From positions 21,041,365-21,105,364 of the forward strand of contig CM055830.1 of assembly GCA_029582265.1 (NCBI GenBank): a stretch of 64,000 bases of DNA, read 5' to 3'. Position 1 is the stretch's first letter. Each line of letters starts with the position of its first letter. The position numbers were made by a program, and so were the translations under genes. Origin of the DNA: Zoroaster sp. YZ-2022 (Eukaryota > Echinodermata > Asteroidea > Forcipulatida > Zoroasteridae). Positions 32,630 through 42,958 of this stretch are shown piece by piece. The notes beneath the pieces are model-generated. The model was not told the DNA's origin, did no database searches, and saw only the letters and a program-made list of their open reading frames with translations.

Positions 32630-34665
32630 TTATTTAGCTTCGAGTTTTTTAATGAGTTTTTTTATCCTCTGCTGCATAGCATTTTGGAGGAGTGGGCTGT
32701 TACGTAAGGGCTTGAGTTGACGAACAAGTCCAGGTATGTTATGGGTGAATTTGCGTGCAATTTCTTTAGGTTTCCGTTGACATTTCACAGACGAGATGAA
32801 TGCAACAAGGTCTTGGTGATTGAGAGGTTTATTGAGGGTCGGGAGGGAGGTAGGAAAGGCTTCTTCCTCCTCCCACAGAGACGAGTCCTCGCTGGTTTCA
32901 TCCACGGAGAGACGGTCAGAGGTGGACATGGTGGATGGAGCGGGGGAAGGGGTATTTGGATTGGATGAGGGATGGGGGGTTTCAGGGACAACTAGGGTAG
33001 GGTCAGGGGTGGGTGAAGGGAGTGGGGTGGGTGAAGGGAGTGGGGTGGGTGAAGGGAGTGGGGTGGGTGAAGGGACTGGGGTGGGGTGGGTTGGGAGGAA
33101 GGGAGTGGGGTGGGTTGGGAGGAAGGGAGTGGGGTGGGTTGGGAGGACGGGAGAGGGGTGGGGTGGGTTGGGAGGAAGGGAGTGGGGTGGGTTGGGAGGA
33201 AGGGAAAGGTGTGGCTTGGGATGAAGGGGTGGGGGTGGGTTGGGATGAAGGGGTGGGGTGGGTTGGGATGAAGGGGTGGGGGTGGGTTGGGATGAAGGGG
33301 TGGGGGAGGGTTGGGTGGAAGGAAATGGCGATGCCGTGGGTTTTTGGGTGAAGTCTAGAGCTTGGGTTAGAGTGGGGGTGCTGGGTTCTGTGGGGGCAGT
33401 CGGTTGGGTTTTTTTCCTTAGTTTTCGTTGGGAGTTAGGAGACTTCAGGGGAATCAGGCGGGGACCTTCATCAGGGGATTGGGTAGGGGAGAATTTGCGT
33501 TTAGTCACGGCATCGGAATACAATCTCCTCGTCGGGGCAGGTGGAGTGCCCCAGATGAAAGTGTTGGTGTCCATTTCGTCGGCACCGGAGGCAGAGGAGT
33601 GCCCAGCGTGGGTCCAGGCACCCCCACCCCCGGGCACTGCGGGATCAGAACCGGGGGATCCTGACAGAGATCGGGAGTCCCGGCGTCCACCGCTCACAAC
33701 TGAAGCCCCGGTAGAGGCCGGAGCAGAAGCCGGAGCGGCCGCAGCGGACTGGGCCCGAGCAGGCGTGTGCGTAGGTGCACCTGCAGAGACCCCAGGCCCC
33801 GACGCAGGTCGGGGCCCAAGGTCTCTGCCGCTCGCGACGGGTTCGGCTGCCGGAGAGCCTGCGGTCCTCGACAAGGGTCGGGGGCCGCGTTCGGGAGAGA
33901 CTGGAGGAGAGGTTAAGGGTTTGGATGTTTTGGCAGGATGTTTAGGGTCGGACTTCTGATGCTTGAATGTGGGAGGGGGGTTCAGGGGATTGTCGGGCTT
34001 ACCTTGTTGATTATCACGGGTGGGGGGTTTCTTGCATGATCTACTAATATGACCGTACTCTCCGCAGTTGAAGCAGCGGACCGTCTCCGTGGAAAGAAAG
34101 ACACGATAGTTAATACCGGAGAAGGAGAAGTTTATGCTGTCAGGAGGGGTGATATTTGGTTTGAACAATACCTGGACTTGCCGACGAAAAGACATTACAT
34201 GAGATAGATCCTTGTTTTTCATTCCTATGGGTATGGGTCGGATAGGGGATACAACTTTACAAAAACTAGAGATATTTTGTATAAGGATATAGTTTGGAAT
34301 TTCGGGGTACACGTTAGAGAGGGTCAGACGAGTAGTGGGTTGAACAAGAGGGGAGAGCTCGAGAAATGAGTCGCCGTGCGTCAACCCGTGGGATATGGCG
34401 TCGGCGACATCATCCCTCGAGCTCAGGTAAACAGCGATACGATTTTTGGAAATTCTACTCGCTGAACAGATACGAAGATTGGGAAAGAACGAGAAAAACT
34501 GGTGAGATAGTTATTGAGTGACACGTTTTCTATAGCTTGAAATGCAATGCCATTGTTCCTGGTGACGCCCGGGAATGGTTCGGCACCAGGAACAATGGGA
34601 TTGGTATGGGCGTCCGTGGACACGCCTGGACGCCCAACAGTGGAGGGACCTGCCCGCGCGGCCAT
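32630..34665 (-). pseudogene. LINE B2 ORF1 (zinc-knuckle, Pro-rich), N-terminal frameshift
   Basis: Start M-A-A-R-A-G-P-S at 34,665. The frame is lost and some sequence altered at 34,420-34,500, then the ORF is open from 34,384 to 32,630. It has one CCHC knuckle (C-F-N-C-G-E-Y-G-H-I-S-R-S-C), an Ala/Pro/Gly-rich segment, and a Pro-Ser-Thr repeat region (L-P-S-P-T-P repeats). A C-terminal helical segment shared with B1 ends it (L-R-N-S-P-L-L-Q-N-A). It begins 50 bp upstream of ORF2. Confidence 0.8.
33000..33330. repeat. G-rich minisatellite inside LINE B2 ORF1
   Basis: Tandem imperfect units such as GGGTGAAGGGAGTGGGGT and GGGTTGGGAGGAAGGGAGTG on the plus strand. On the coding strand they encode a Pro-Ser-Thr/His-rich stretch without breaking frame. 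The G-runs could form quadruplexes. Confidence 0.8.
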
Positions 34666-34878
34666 GATGGCCAGCAAAGCAAGGAACCCAAAAAGCATGA
34701 ACCAAAAATGAGTTAAAATACAACAAAAATAACAAATATACAGGGTGGACTTGGTCTAGCAATATCTATATACAATATAATACAAAAATTTTAGTGAAAA
34801 CAGGGACCATACAAGGTCAGGAAAGCTAAAATGTAAGACTTACGCAGGAGCTCGAGAGAAACACGTCCGCTCACAAGA

Positions 34879-34917
<39 letters not shown>

Positions 34918-34919
34918 AT
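34879..34919. repeat. short (AAAT)n tract at the 5' end of LINE B2
   Basis: Ten AAAT units. They mark the junction of LINE B2 with the truncated 3' side of LINE C. Confidence 0.95.
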
Positions 34920-34920
34920 T

Positions 34921-37569
34921 GGGTAGCATATGTTAGTCTAGGACGAACACATGCTTCAAGGATTTTAGTCCGAATGGACATACGTACTTCCCTGTCACAA
35001 AGAACCCCCTTAAGTTCATAAAATTTAGCTGTAGCCTTTGCAATTCTTAGGTCAGTGGAATTTCTACCATCATTGAAGATGGTGTGGCCAAGATAGCAAA
35101 ATTCAGACACATTTCCAAGTTCAGTACCATCAATGACAATATTTATGTCACTCGTAGATGTATTAAATTGCATCACTTTAGTTTTTTTGAAAGAAATTGT
35201 TAAGCCAAAACGTTTACAAGTTGTGTTCATTATATTCATAATTCCTTGTGCTTCAGCAATGCTCATACAAAATAAAACCAAATCATCGGCATACAAGAGC
35301 CACCTTATTATTTCAATACCATTCATTTTCTTGGTTTTTCTTTGTTCCCGGTTAGTGCATTCGCTAGAAATACGATAATCGAACGAGACACCCCATCCAC
35401 CTGGATACTTTCTGTCAATAGCCTCTGCACACACTTTCAAGACAAAATCAAAATAGAAGTTAAACAGTGTTGGACTTTCTAGGCCTCCTTGTCGACAACC
35501 AGATAAAATATCAAATTTTACTTTAGTCCCAGAAATACATGCAGTTGTACCATCATATAATTTTCTGAGAATGTAGATAAGGAGTTTGGCACCAGTGCGT
35601 ATTTCTAAAACCCGAAACAAAAAATCTCTAGGGATATAATCATATGCCGCTGTTAAGTCAACAAAGACCAAAACAAGAGGTCCAGCATGCTTTTGTGTAA
35701 CATTCTTGCTGACAAAGATTGCATCCACAGTTGACCGACCTTTTCTAAAACCAAACTGGGATTCAGAAATATATAGGTTTCCTGCAACCTGTTTAAAATT
35801 ATACGAGGAACTATTTTACTAAGATTTGAACCAATAGATAATGCCCGGTAGTTTTCTGCTAGAGACTTCAAACCCTTTTTGTAGAGACAAACTACCTTCA
35901 TAGCAAGCCAAGATTCTGGGACAGCCACTAGAGACCAGACAAGAGAAGTCAGCATAGTTAAATACACAAGAAGATTCTTGCTACAATGGTACTTTAGCCC
36001 TTCACAGTGAAGATTATCTGTACCAGCAGATTTGTTATTCTTAAATGTTTTAACTACTTCAGCAATTTCATCAAGGTTAGGTGGATCTTCATTTACTTCA
36101 ACCTGTGTATCCAACTAGTAATCATAACTATTTGGATGTTCTAACTCAGGTGGTACGTCAATAACCTTTTCAGAAAAATGCTCTTTGAAATGCTTTATTA
36201 ACTTTTCATTTGAAATGGTGATTTTTGAGGTGGTAGAGTGCATAGATTTGGTTTTAGCAAGTTGAAATTCTTTATCAACTTGTCTTGCCTCTGCTGCAGT
36301 ATTTATAGCAACGGCTTTTTCATGAAAATATTGATCTTTTAAAGTTTTTCTCTTCTTACGAATTTGCTTTTGAAGAGCCCTATTTTTTTAATTTTTATGC
36401 AGCTTGCTCATTAGATTTTGCAATTCTTGATCTTGCCAGGGTTCAGAAGATTTATCAGGGATGATTTTTGGGCAAACAGCTTCTAGCGAATCTTGTATCG
36501 CTACCGTAATATCATCTGCTATTTGTTCCAAGTCATTTGGAATATCTTCTAACCCGAGTTTTGAGTCTAGCTGATCTGAATAGAGTTTAGCAGCGTCTTT
36601 GTTGTCGCGCAGAAGAGATACATTCAACTTTGGTTTAGGAGTTTGCTTTTTAGAGAATGATTGAAAAAGCTTCTTGTTTGATGTAGGATATTTCAATATC
36701 ATTGTTACCATATAGTGATCTGTGTCAAAGATGGATGCAGTTTTACGATATGCTCTACAAGATGTGATAAATCTTGATATATATTTCCTGGTGGTATATA
36801 TTTCAAGGCGTTTTGCTTTACCTGTTGGCTTATGGACCCATGTTTCCCTATGAATTCTCTTTGTCCGGAAGATGCTATTGATGATTCTAAGCCTATTTTC
36901 TGAACAAAATTTCAAAAAGGATTCACCATTGCTATCCAAATGGGAAGAGTTGTTAAAACCTAAAACATTGTCCCAAGCACCACTATTTTTAGAATCCATT
37001 CCGATAGATGCATTGAAATCACCCAGGTTAATGGATTTAAAGCGATTATATTTGAGCATATCGTTACTAGTTTGTCTAAGTTTGCCATGAAAGTGAGATT
37101 TTGCAGACTCAACACTGCAATCAGTAGGGGCATAAGAACATGTCAAAGTTAGGAACAAACCATGGATGATAACACGAACAGATAGTATTCTCGCTTCAAG
37201 ATGAATATGCGTATCAACCAACTTCACATGAGGTGCCAAAATAAAACCTACTCCATCCTTGCTCTTATACTTATATCCACTCCAGACAAATTGCCAACCT
37301 AGTAAACTATCAGAGTCAAATTCAATGGTACCAGAGCCACAACGACGGACTACTTGTAAGGCAAGAACGTCAAGATTTAGTTTTTTTGCTTCTTGGATAT
37401 AGTTTGCAAATTTAATGTCGCATGATAGGGTTCGTATATTGAGTGTTGAAATGTTGATGTTAACAAATTTGACAGCATTTTTTCGCTTTGAGCGTGACTT
37501 GTTAGAGAAACTTCGGTCCGAGGACATTGTTTCGTGTAACTTGATGGAACTTTTGGAGGACAGAGACAA
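34921..37569 (-). pseudogene. LINE C endonuclease-RT polyprotein, degenerate
   Basis: The first block (37,569-36,388) has an AP-endonuclease-like fold: S-T-L-N-I-R-T-L, C-S-Y-A-P-T-D, L-G-D-F-N-A and F-D-T-D-H. The expected catalytic Glu after V-L-A-L-Q is replaced (V-V-R-R). The middle holds frame changes near 36,390, a stop at about 36,115 and a shift near 35,700-35,760. The RT palm (35,728-34,921) has F-V-D-L-T-A-A-Y-D, G-C-R-Q-G-G and Y-A-D-D. The reading frame then runs into TTTA repeats, giving a meaningless F-I-Y-L tail. An old, dead copy. Confidence 0.75.
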
Positions 37570-37601
37570 CCTGTCACAGCCAGTAGCATATTTTCCGACC
37601 C

Positions 37602-37742
37602 GCCTTACAGGGCTATCGGGCTCCCACTACCCGTGTCTGGATGCAGTTTTGTTCGTGTCACCAGTTTTGTTCGTGTCACCAGCACTAGGGGATTGCCTTA
37701 CAGGGCTATCGGGCTCCCACTACCCGTGTCTGGATGCAGTTT
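37602..37742. repeat. two 48-bp direct repeats plus TTTTGTTCGTGTCACCAG pair
   Basis: GCCTTACAGGGCTATCGGGC... occurs at 37,602-37,649 and 37,695-37,742. Between them an 18-bp motif is tandemly doubled. They lie upstream of the LINE C coding start on its strand and may be 5' UTR promoter monomers. They also abut the broken 5' edge of LINE A2. Confidence 0.75.
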
Positions 37743-37756
37743 AAAGTCATACCCAG

Positions 37757-38998
37757 GACAAAGAGCTTGGCACAGTGGCGTCCACGAGATGTATTGCCCC
37801 CCTGGAAAGAGGTTGGTACAACATATCTTTCGACAACCATCAAGATTGTGAAAGAATAGCCCTGCATGGTTTAATATTGCAGAAGATGCTTATTCAGTGT
37901 GAACGTGTCAACATACAGAGTTCAGTAGTAGTGTACATCAAGGCACCATATGAAATGGCCGATGCGACAATACGTAACGTCTTGATGCAGTTTGGCACAG
38001 TAGCAAACATTCGACGACAGATCCATGATTTTGACAAATCAATTGAAACGGGAGTCCGTAGCTTACTAATAAAGAACTTAAAAAAGCCCATTCCAAGCAA
38101 TCTAAGAGTAGGAGCTTTTTCACTACCAATAAGATATAGAGGACAAGAAAAAACCTGTAAGATTTGCAACAAACCCGGCCATTTCGCAAGAGACTGCGAT
38201 TTACGCGGACGGTGTTTTGTCTGTGGCAGTCAAAATCACCGAGCAACTTGGCATGAAGAGAACGAGGACAACGACGATGAAGACGACAGTGATGAAGGCG
38301 ATGGCGACAAAGCAGAGAGACAAACCCCAATTCTAGTAATTCCCAGCATCCAAAAAGAAGAGGAAGATCCAAAAGAGTCCAATAAAGATGACGGAGAAGA
38401 CGACGATCCATATGATGAAACAAAACAGATGTCGGCTGACGACTCCCACGATGAAGAAGCTCCAGTCAAAACAACCAGCACTTAAAAACAAAAACAAGAT
38501 GAAGAACCAAACGAGGAAACAAACAAAGAGAAGGACGAACACTCGAAAGCCGCTAAAAAGACCTACAGCAAAGTAATATTTATGCCGACACCGAATGATC
38601 ATCTCAAAGGAACAAAGACCAAAACTAAGAAAAAGATTCAAGGTTTTTGGGATGAACACGTCACCAAAACCGACACAAGGAAGCGGAAAACGAGAGAAGA
38701 TGAAAATAGCAGAGAAGATGAGGGTGAGACACAAGACATGGAGGTAGAGAAGGAATTGGAAGAACGACCTGGCGACGAGGAGACGGAGACGAACGAGAAT
38801 GAAGAATCATCGCAAAATCAGAAGATCCAGGAAAAAGAGGAAGATGATTACATTGCATATGTTAGAGGAGGGGTACAGCGCATGAGGAAGAAACGCACGT
38901 CTTGGACACGAAAATCGGAAGAAGACACACAACCTGGTCCATCCAACCAATCAAGTCAAAGAGGCAAAGGACGAGGTAGAATAAAAGTGAGCTTATAG
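37757..38998 (+). pseudogene. LINE A2 ORF1, 5' truncated with an internal stop
   Basis: Begins in the N-terminal domain (K-E-L-G-T-V-A-S-T-R-C-I-A). It has the two knuckles C-K-I-C-N-K-P-G-H-F-A-R-D-C and C-F-V-C-G-S-Q-N-H-R-A-T-W-H, then an acidic tail. An in-frame TAA at 38,483-38,485 splits it; the same frame continues to the stop at 38,996-38,998. It ends in R-G-G-V-Q-R-M-R-K-K-R-T-S-W, the segment that in A1 lies beyond the Harbinger insertion. Confidence 0.8.
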
Positions 38999-39078
38999 TT
39001 TTTACAGTTGATTTTAGTAAGCTGTCATAATTTTCATGTATCACTATGTTTTATCCTTACTGTCTCCTTTTATGCGCG

Positions 39079-39247
39079 ATGCTTAGAATAGTCACCCTCA
39101 ACGTTAATGGGATTCGTAATGATCAAAAACGAGAAATTCTGTTTAATCACCTGAACAGAAAAATACGATATTATTTGCCTCCAGGAAACTCACAGTACTA
39201 GCAGAGATGAAGATTTTTGGAAGAAGCAATGGGGAGGAGCAGTATTG
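39079..39247 (+). pseudogene. LINE A2 ORF2 5' piece (endonuclease start only)
   Basis: Encodes the endonuclease N-terminus with N-V-N-G and L-Q-E-T-H, with one frame shift near 39,160. Similarity to A1 ends at ~39,247. Confidence 0.75.
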
Positions 39248-39287
39248 GTAAATAAGGCTCCTACCCCGCTTAGCTATTTTTTTTAAT

Positions 39288-39331
39288 AACAACGATTTTT
39301 TTTATTTTATTAAAAAACAAAAATCGTTGTT
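39288..39331. repeat. 13-bp perfect inverted repeat (hairpin)
   Basis: AACAACGATTTTT at 39,288-39,300 and its exact complement at 39,319-39,331. Confidence 0.7.
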
Positions 39332-39353
39332 TGGTGGATGAGGGTGGATGAGG

Positions 39354-39397
39354 TGACGTCATGAAAGAATAGTGGTGGGCGATGACGTCATAAAAGG
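39354..39397 (+). promoter_or_regulatory. two perfect CREs and a TATA-like box
   Basis: TGACGTCA at 39,354-39,361 and 39,383-39,390. The second overlaps a CATAAAAGG TATA-like element. This resembles the CRE-TATA layout at 2.0-2.3 kb. No gene start is recognised directly downstream. Confidence 0.35.
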
Positions 39398-39576
39398 TTT
39401 TACGGCTGTAAATGTAAAAATTGATATTTAGATTTAAAAACAATATTTGTAATCAAATATTTTTTTTTTGCTTGTGGGTAGTAGTAGGTTGTATTGCACA
39501 AGTTTTCAACACGCATTTAACACATTGAGTCGGTCGGGGGCGCTGTTTGCCGCTCCGCTCCAGAGCTAGACTTGTG

Positions 39577-39687
39577 CAAGACCGTTATTATGCGGATCCT
39601 AGTTACACGATCCCGCGCCAGTCGTAAATCACCCACCGTAGCTGGCGCTATACAATTTTCAGGATTAGGGCCGCTATAACGGTCTTG
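39577..39687. repeat. ~110-bp imperfect palindrome
   Basis: CAAGACCGTTATTATGCGG at the left pairs with CCGCTATAACGGTCTTG at the right, with inner partial pairing (GGATCCTA/AGGATTAGGG). It could be a mini fold-back MITE; no target duplication was identified. Confidence 0.55.
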
Positions 39688-39876
39688 TCCATTTTGCAAG
39701 TTTTACCCGAAACATTCCGAGGACATTCCAAGCGTGCCACTGTGTGAGCGTAATTAGCATAATTTATCGCTCTGTCTGCAGGCAAGGGCTCGGTATGGTA
39801 TCTGTACGTCTTTTGTATGCAACTGGTACATACAATAGCTAAACGCAAGTCTAGTCGTCGAGTTAGTATAGTATAG

Positions 39877-40056
39877 CTGATTGAAAATCCAACGAAGTGG
39901 AGGAAGCTATTGAATTTGAATATTGATTTCGCTGAAAAAAAAATTATTGAGAAGCTGAAAAGTCAACAAATTACTGCTCTTTGGCAATTCGCACAGGGTA
40001 ATGATTTATTTATCTATTTAACCACCGGGTTCGGGAGCTTACCTTACTGCAGTTAG
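39877..40056 (+). pseudogene. RecQ-like helicase N-terminal fragment (decayed)
   Basis: A 59-codon open stretch after a TAG. It contains L-K-S-Q-Q-I-T-A-L (like the Q-motif region L-K-x-x-Q-x-x-A), then A-Q-G-N-D-L-F-I-Y-L-T-T-G-F-G-S, which resembles the RecQ-type L-P-T-G-F-G-K-S Walker A loop. The key Lys and the Pro are missing and a stop follows within seven codons. Family role: 3'-5' DNA unwinding. Here it looks like a broken exon or pseudogene copy. The call rests on two short motifs. Confidence 0.4.
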
Positions 40057-40249
40057 TGGAAAGATAATGCTTTGGCTTTGCCTGTGGATTGTGTGTCCAC
40101 GGAAGTCATCATCATGATCACGTATCGAAATGGAATTGGTAATGCCTAATGGTAGGTACCGTTTTTAAAATATTAAATTTAATAGGCCTATATTTTGTGA
40201 AAATGATGAGACTATTTAGGTCATAGCTAAAAAGACGATGACCCAGAAA

Positions 40250-40740
40250 GAATGTTGTATCCGACCGCCACTTTTTAAGGTTTTTTTTAAATTTGTTTAC
40301 AACCACGAACCAGTTAAACAATTATTCTATTGATTTTTTGGGGTACAGAAAGCGAAAACTATCTTTAAAATCCACTTTTATGATGGTTTTCGGACTTGAT
40401 TTCCCTTCTAAAACAATCCTCCCCTTCAGAAAAAAGAAGGATCCTATTATATATAGATTGGGGCAAAATTAAATCAAATCGATCCTATTATAATGTAGTT
40501 GCCACTGCGCATGTACAATGACTGTGTTGATCACTTATGGGGGAGTTGACAAGATCAGACTGACATGACTGAGGAAGTTATCGAATACCAAAAATGCTGG
40601 ATTTTTCATGAAATAAATATCTTGGAATAATTTGAAGTATATAACCATCATCATCCATATGTTCTCCACTTTGCTGGGTAGGTAAGATTGCATTATTGGT
40701 TATATCGAATGATAAAAAGTGGCGGTCGGATACGACATTC
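40250..40740. mobile_element. 491-bp MITE-like element with 28-bp inverted ends
   Basis: GAATGTTGTATCCGACCGCC... at 40,250-40,277 is matched, with one mismatch, by the reverse complement at 40,713-40,740. The interior is non-coding. No clear target duplication is seen, so the superfamily is unknown. Confidence 0.65.
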
Positions 40741-41308
40741 TACCTATGTACCCTCTGCTGACATGTAATATCTAAAGGTTCTCATTGTATTGTTCATTGT
40801 CGGCCTATTTTGAATGAAAGTTTAAGGAATGCCTGTACTTAAAACTAACAATTGGCATTTTATGACTGACCTGCCAATAGCTCAAATTCAAAAGCTTTGT
40901 TCCTACCCTGTCCACTGCTTCTTCCACCCATATTTTATGCCCTATTTACATAGATGAATCCATTAATAATCATATACTAGCCTCTTATCAATATCAACTT
41001 CTCATCAGCTTCAGCTAATTAATTCCAATAATGTGCCAGTGAACCAGAATTTAACCATTCATTATAGACACATAGTGTTAATCCTTATGATGTTTTGTTT
41101 GTTTTATGTTCGTTTGTTGTTTGTTATGCAGTCAGAAAAAGTGTTTGAATGGTTCTTCACTTCACTTACTTCACTTTGATGATTAAAAAAAATCATGTAC
41201 TTAGCTTCCCTACCCACAGTGCTTTCTCACCTCGTTTTTGTTGGATATTCTCCATTAATTTAATTTTATTGTCATGATAATATTTCATCTTTTGTCAAAA
41301 TTAACAGG

Positions 41309-41596
41309 GGCCATTCATCAAGTGAGAGCTCCATATTCTGGAGGTGTGTTATGGACAGCTTGGAGGTTGCATTCCATTTTGAAAGCAAGTACATGTTAAG
41401 TCACTGGAGGACGATTGCTGAGGAACTATGGGTCGAACGCTCTAACATCAAGTATGTTGTTATCAAAGGCGACTATAAAAAATTTGAAGGCGTCTTTAAA
41501 TGGATTGTCCAGAGATACGGTCATACATCAAGAATGTCAGTGAATGCGCTCTTTATTTTGACATCTTCTTTCAAAGGAGTTACACTCATTCTTTGA
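41309..41596 (+). CDS. Death-domain-like exon or gene fragment
   Basis: Open from an acceptor-like TTAACAG (ending 41,308) to a stop at 41,596, with an internal Met at 41,351. The segment H-W-R-T-I-A-E-E-L-W-V-E-R-S-N-I matches the Death-domain helix 1-2 pattern (W..LA..LG....I). A later V-F-K-W-I-V-Q-R-Y-G-H-T-S matches the helix 4-5 pattern (L..W....G..A). Death domains mediate homotypic contacts in apoptosis and innate immune signalling. Neighbouring exons are not found, and a pseudogene is possible. Confidence 0.4.
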   Translation, partial: GHSSSESSIFWRCVMDSLEVAFHFESKYMLSHWRTIAEELWVERSNIKYVVIKGDYKKFEGVFKWIVQRYGHTSRMSVNALFILTSSFKGVTLIL

Positions 41597-42721
41597 TATG
41601 TATCATACAACACAGAAGTGCATGTAAAAAGAAGTTATCTGCAGCTTTGCACAAGAAGACCGGGATATTTGGTGTTTTGTTTGCTGTGGTCTCCATACTG
41701 TGGTATTGGTAGGTCACCCAACAGATTGTGGGAGGGCAGGCTGGGATGGCACCCAAAATGTGACACTCATTATTTACTATCATAGCACAGAGCTGGTTTG
41801 AAAACTTGCAATGGAATGAATGGTCATCAAGAACAGTTTTCCATCAAGAAGCGACCGTGACACAGTTAATACTATAATAAAAACACAACTGCTGTGACGT
41901 TTGTGCCCAAACGTGTGCTTGTGATGGAAGCACATGCTCTGCTAAGTCATATGCCAACCAGCAGACACAGGATACATTGCTGCATGGACTGTGTACAGCA
42001 TCAGTTGAATGACAAGTTGTGACTGTCTCCCAGAGTAATGTATCCAAACTTAAGGGCCATCTACAAGGGTACAAGAAAATATTATTGAGCGACAGCCTAT
42101 CTAACTTCACAATAACGGAAATAGTAAATGAATGTCATATTGGTATTCCATTCAATTAGTTTTTGAACCGATATGCTTTAGCATGTAAGGAAATCACATT
42201 GGAAGCATTTGAACATTGTGAAAGACAATATCTACATGTATCTGAATTTGTTAGAGTTGGAGTCTAACACCACTTTAGAAATTTATGTACATGTACATGT
42301 ACATTGCTTTGTGAAAACTTCCTGGTTTATCAGCACAATTTATTTTTAATTTCCTTTTGTTTTGAAGGCATGAATTAAAATGTCCAAAGTTGTATAAATG
42401 ATGAAAGCAACCTTTTTTGTTTTGTTTGTTTGTTTTTTATTGTTTCTGGAAACCGTGGAATACCCTCTTTGGGGGTGGTGTTATTCTTTAATAGAAGTGT
42501 TCAATAGTATTAAATTTGTGACAATTATTCTTGTACAATAAAACACCACTGCAACAGTCCTTGGTATGGCAAACATTCAGTTACAACCATTTAATTTGTT
42601 TCCCAATTTTGTTAGATACAATTGACATTATACATGTAGTTCACAAAAGGCCCAGTACACTGAATTTTGTGGATCCCATGATAGTTTTTATAGCTTGAGG
42701 GTATAGTTACAGTGGTGTCAT
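41597..42721. other. intergenic, nothing recognised
   Basis: Short open frames only, none with family resemblance. There is a palindromic GTACATGTACATGTACATT run near 42,287-42,305. Confidence 0.4.
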
Positions 42722-42958
42722 AGACACTTAACCATAATTGCTTCTCTCCACCCAGGGTTTAAATGGTTGATTAGCCCTATATGCGCTGTAATGGCAGCAA
42801 TTGAGCTGTATACTCCCCAGGGAGCTGAGATGGTTTCAGGAATGATTTATGAGCCTTATGAGCAGGGGTAATAATATAATGCGCCTTGAGCACCACTCAG
42901 TTGGTGGATATGTGCGCTATATAAGTCCACACATTATTATTATTATTATAATGATGAA
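42722..42958 (+). repeat. tRNA-SINE copy, 5' truncated
   Basis: Shares the body of the SINE at 286-557 (AGACACTTAACYATAATTGC..., ...GCAATTGAGCTGTATACTCC...) but lacks the tRNA head. It extends further 3' with GCGCCTTGAGCACC and GCGCTATATAAGT before an (ATT)n tail. The tail segment probably derives from a partner LINE, as in other SINEs. Confidence 0.8.

Larger units (their letters stand above)
28327..34878 (-). mobile_element. LINE B2, second copy of the Tx1-like LINE B
   Basis: Same organisation and same 5' and 3' ends as B1 but without Transib. It starts near 34,878 (sense GCGGACGTGT) and ends near 28,327. It lies between (AAAT)n tracts. Sequence differs noticeably from B1, so they are independent insertions rather than a recent segmental duplication. 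Confidence 0.85.
34920..37745 (-). mobile_element. LINE C, RTE-like or unclassified non-LTR retrotransposon, 3' truncated
   Basis: Single-ORF non-LTR element on the minus strand with an endonuclease then RT. Its RT style (G-C-R-Q-G-G-L-E-S-P, L-L-Y-A-D-D-L-V-L-F) is unlike LINEs A and B. The C-terminal end is cut where the (AAAT)n begins. Two 48-bp direct repeats lie just upstream of its coding start. Confidence 0.7.
37757..39247 (+). mobile_element. LINE A2, truncated second copy of LINE A
   Basis: 5' truncated within ORF1 and 3' truncated ~170 bp into ORF2. It shows the same order as A1: ORF1 with two knuckles, gap, ORF2 start M-L-R-I-V-T-L-N-V-N-G. A base shift lies near 39,160 in the ORF2 piece. 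Confidence 0.8.

Noticed and set aside
32820..33351. Plus-strand Gly/Val-Trp repeat proteins
   Set aside because: Antisense of the Pro-rich minisatellite in LINE B2 ORF1.
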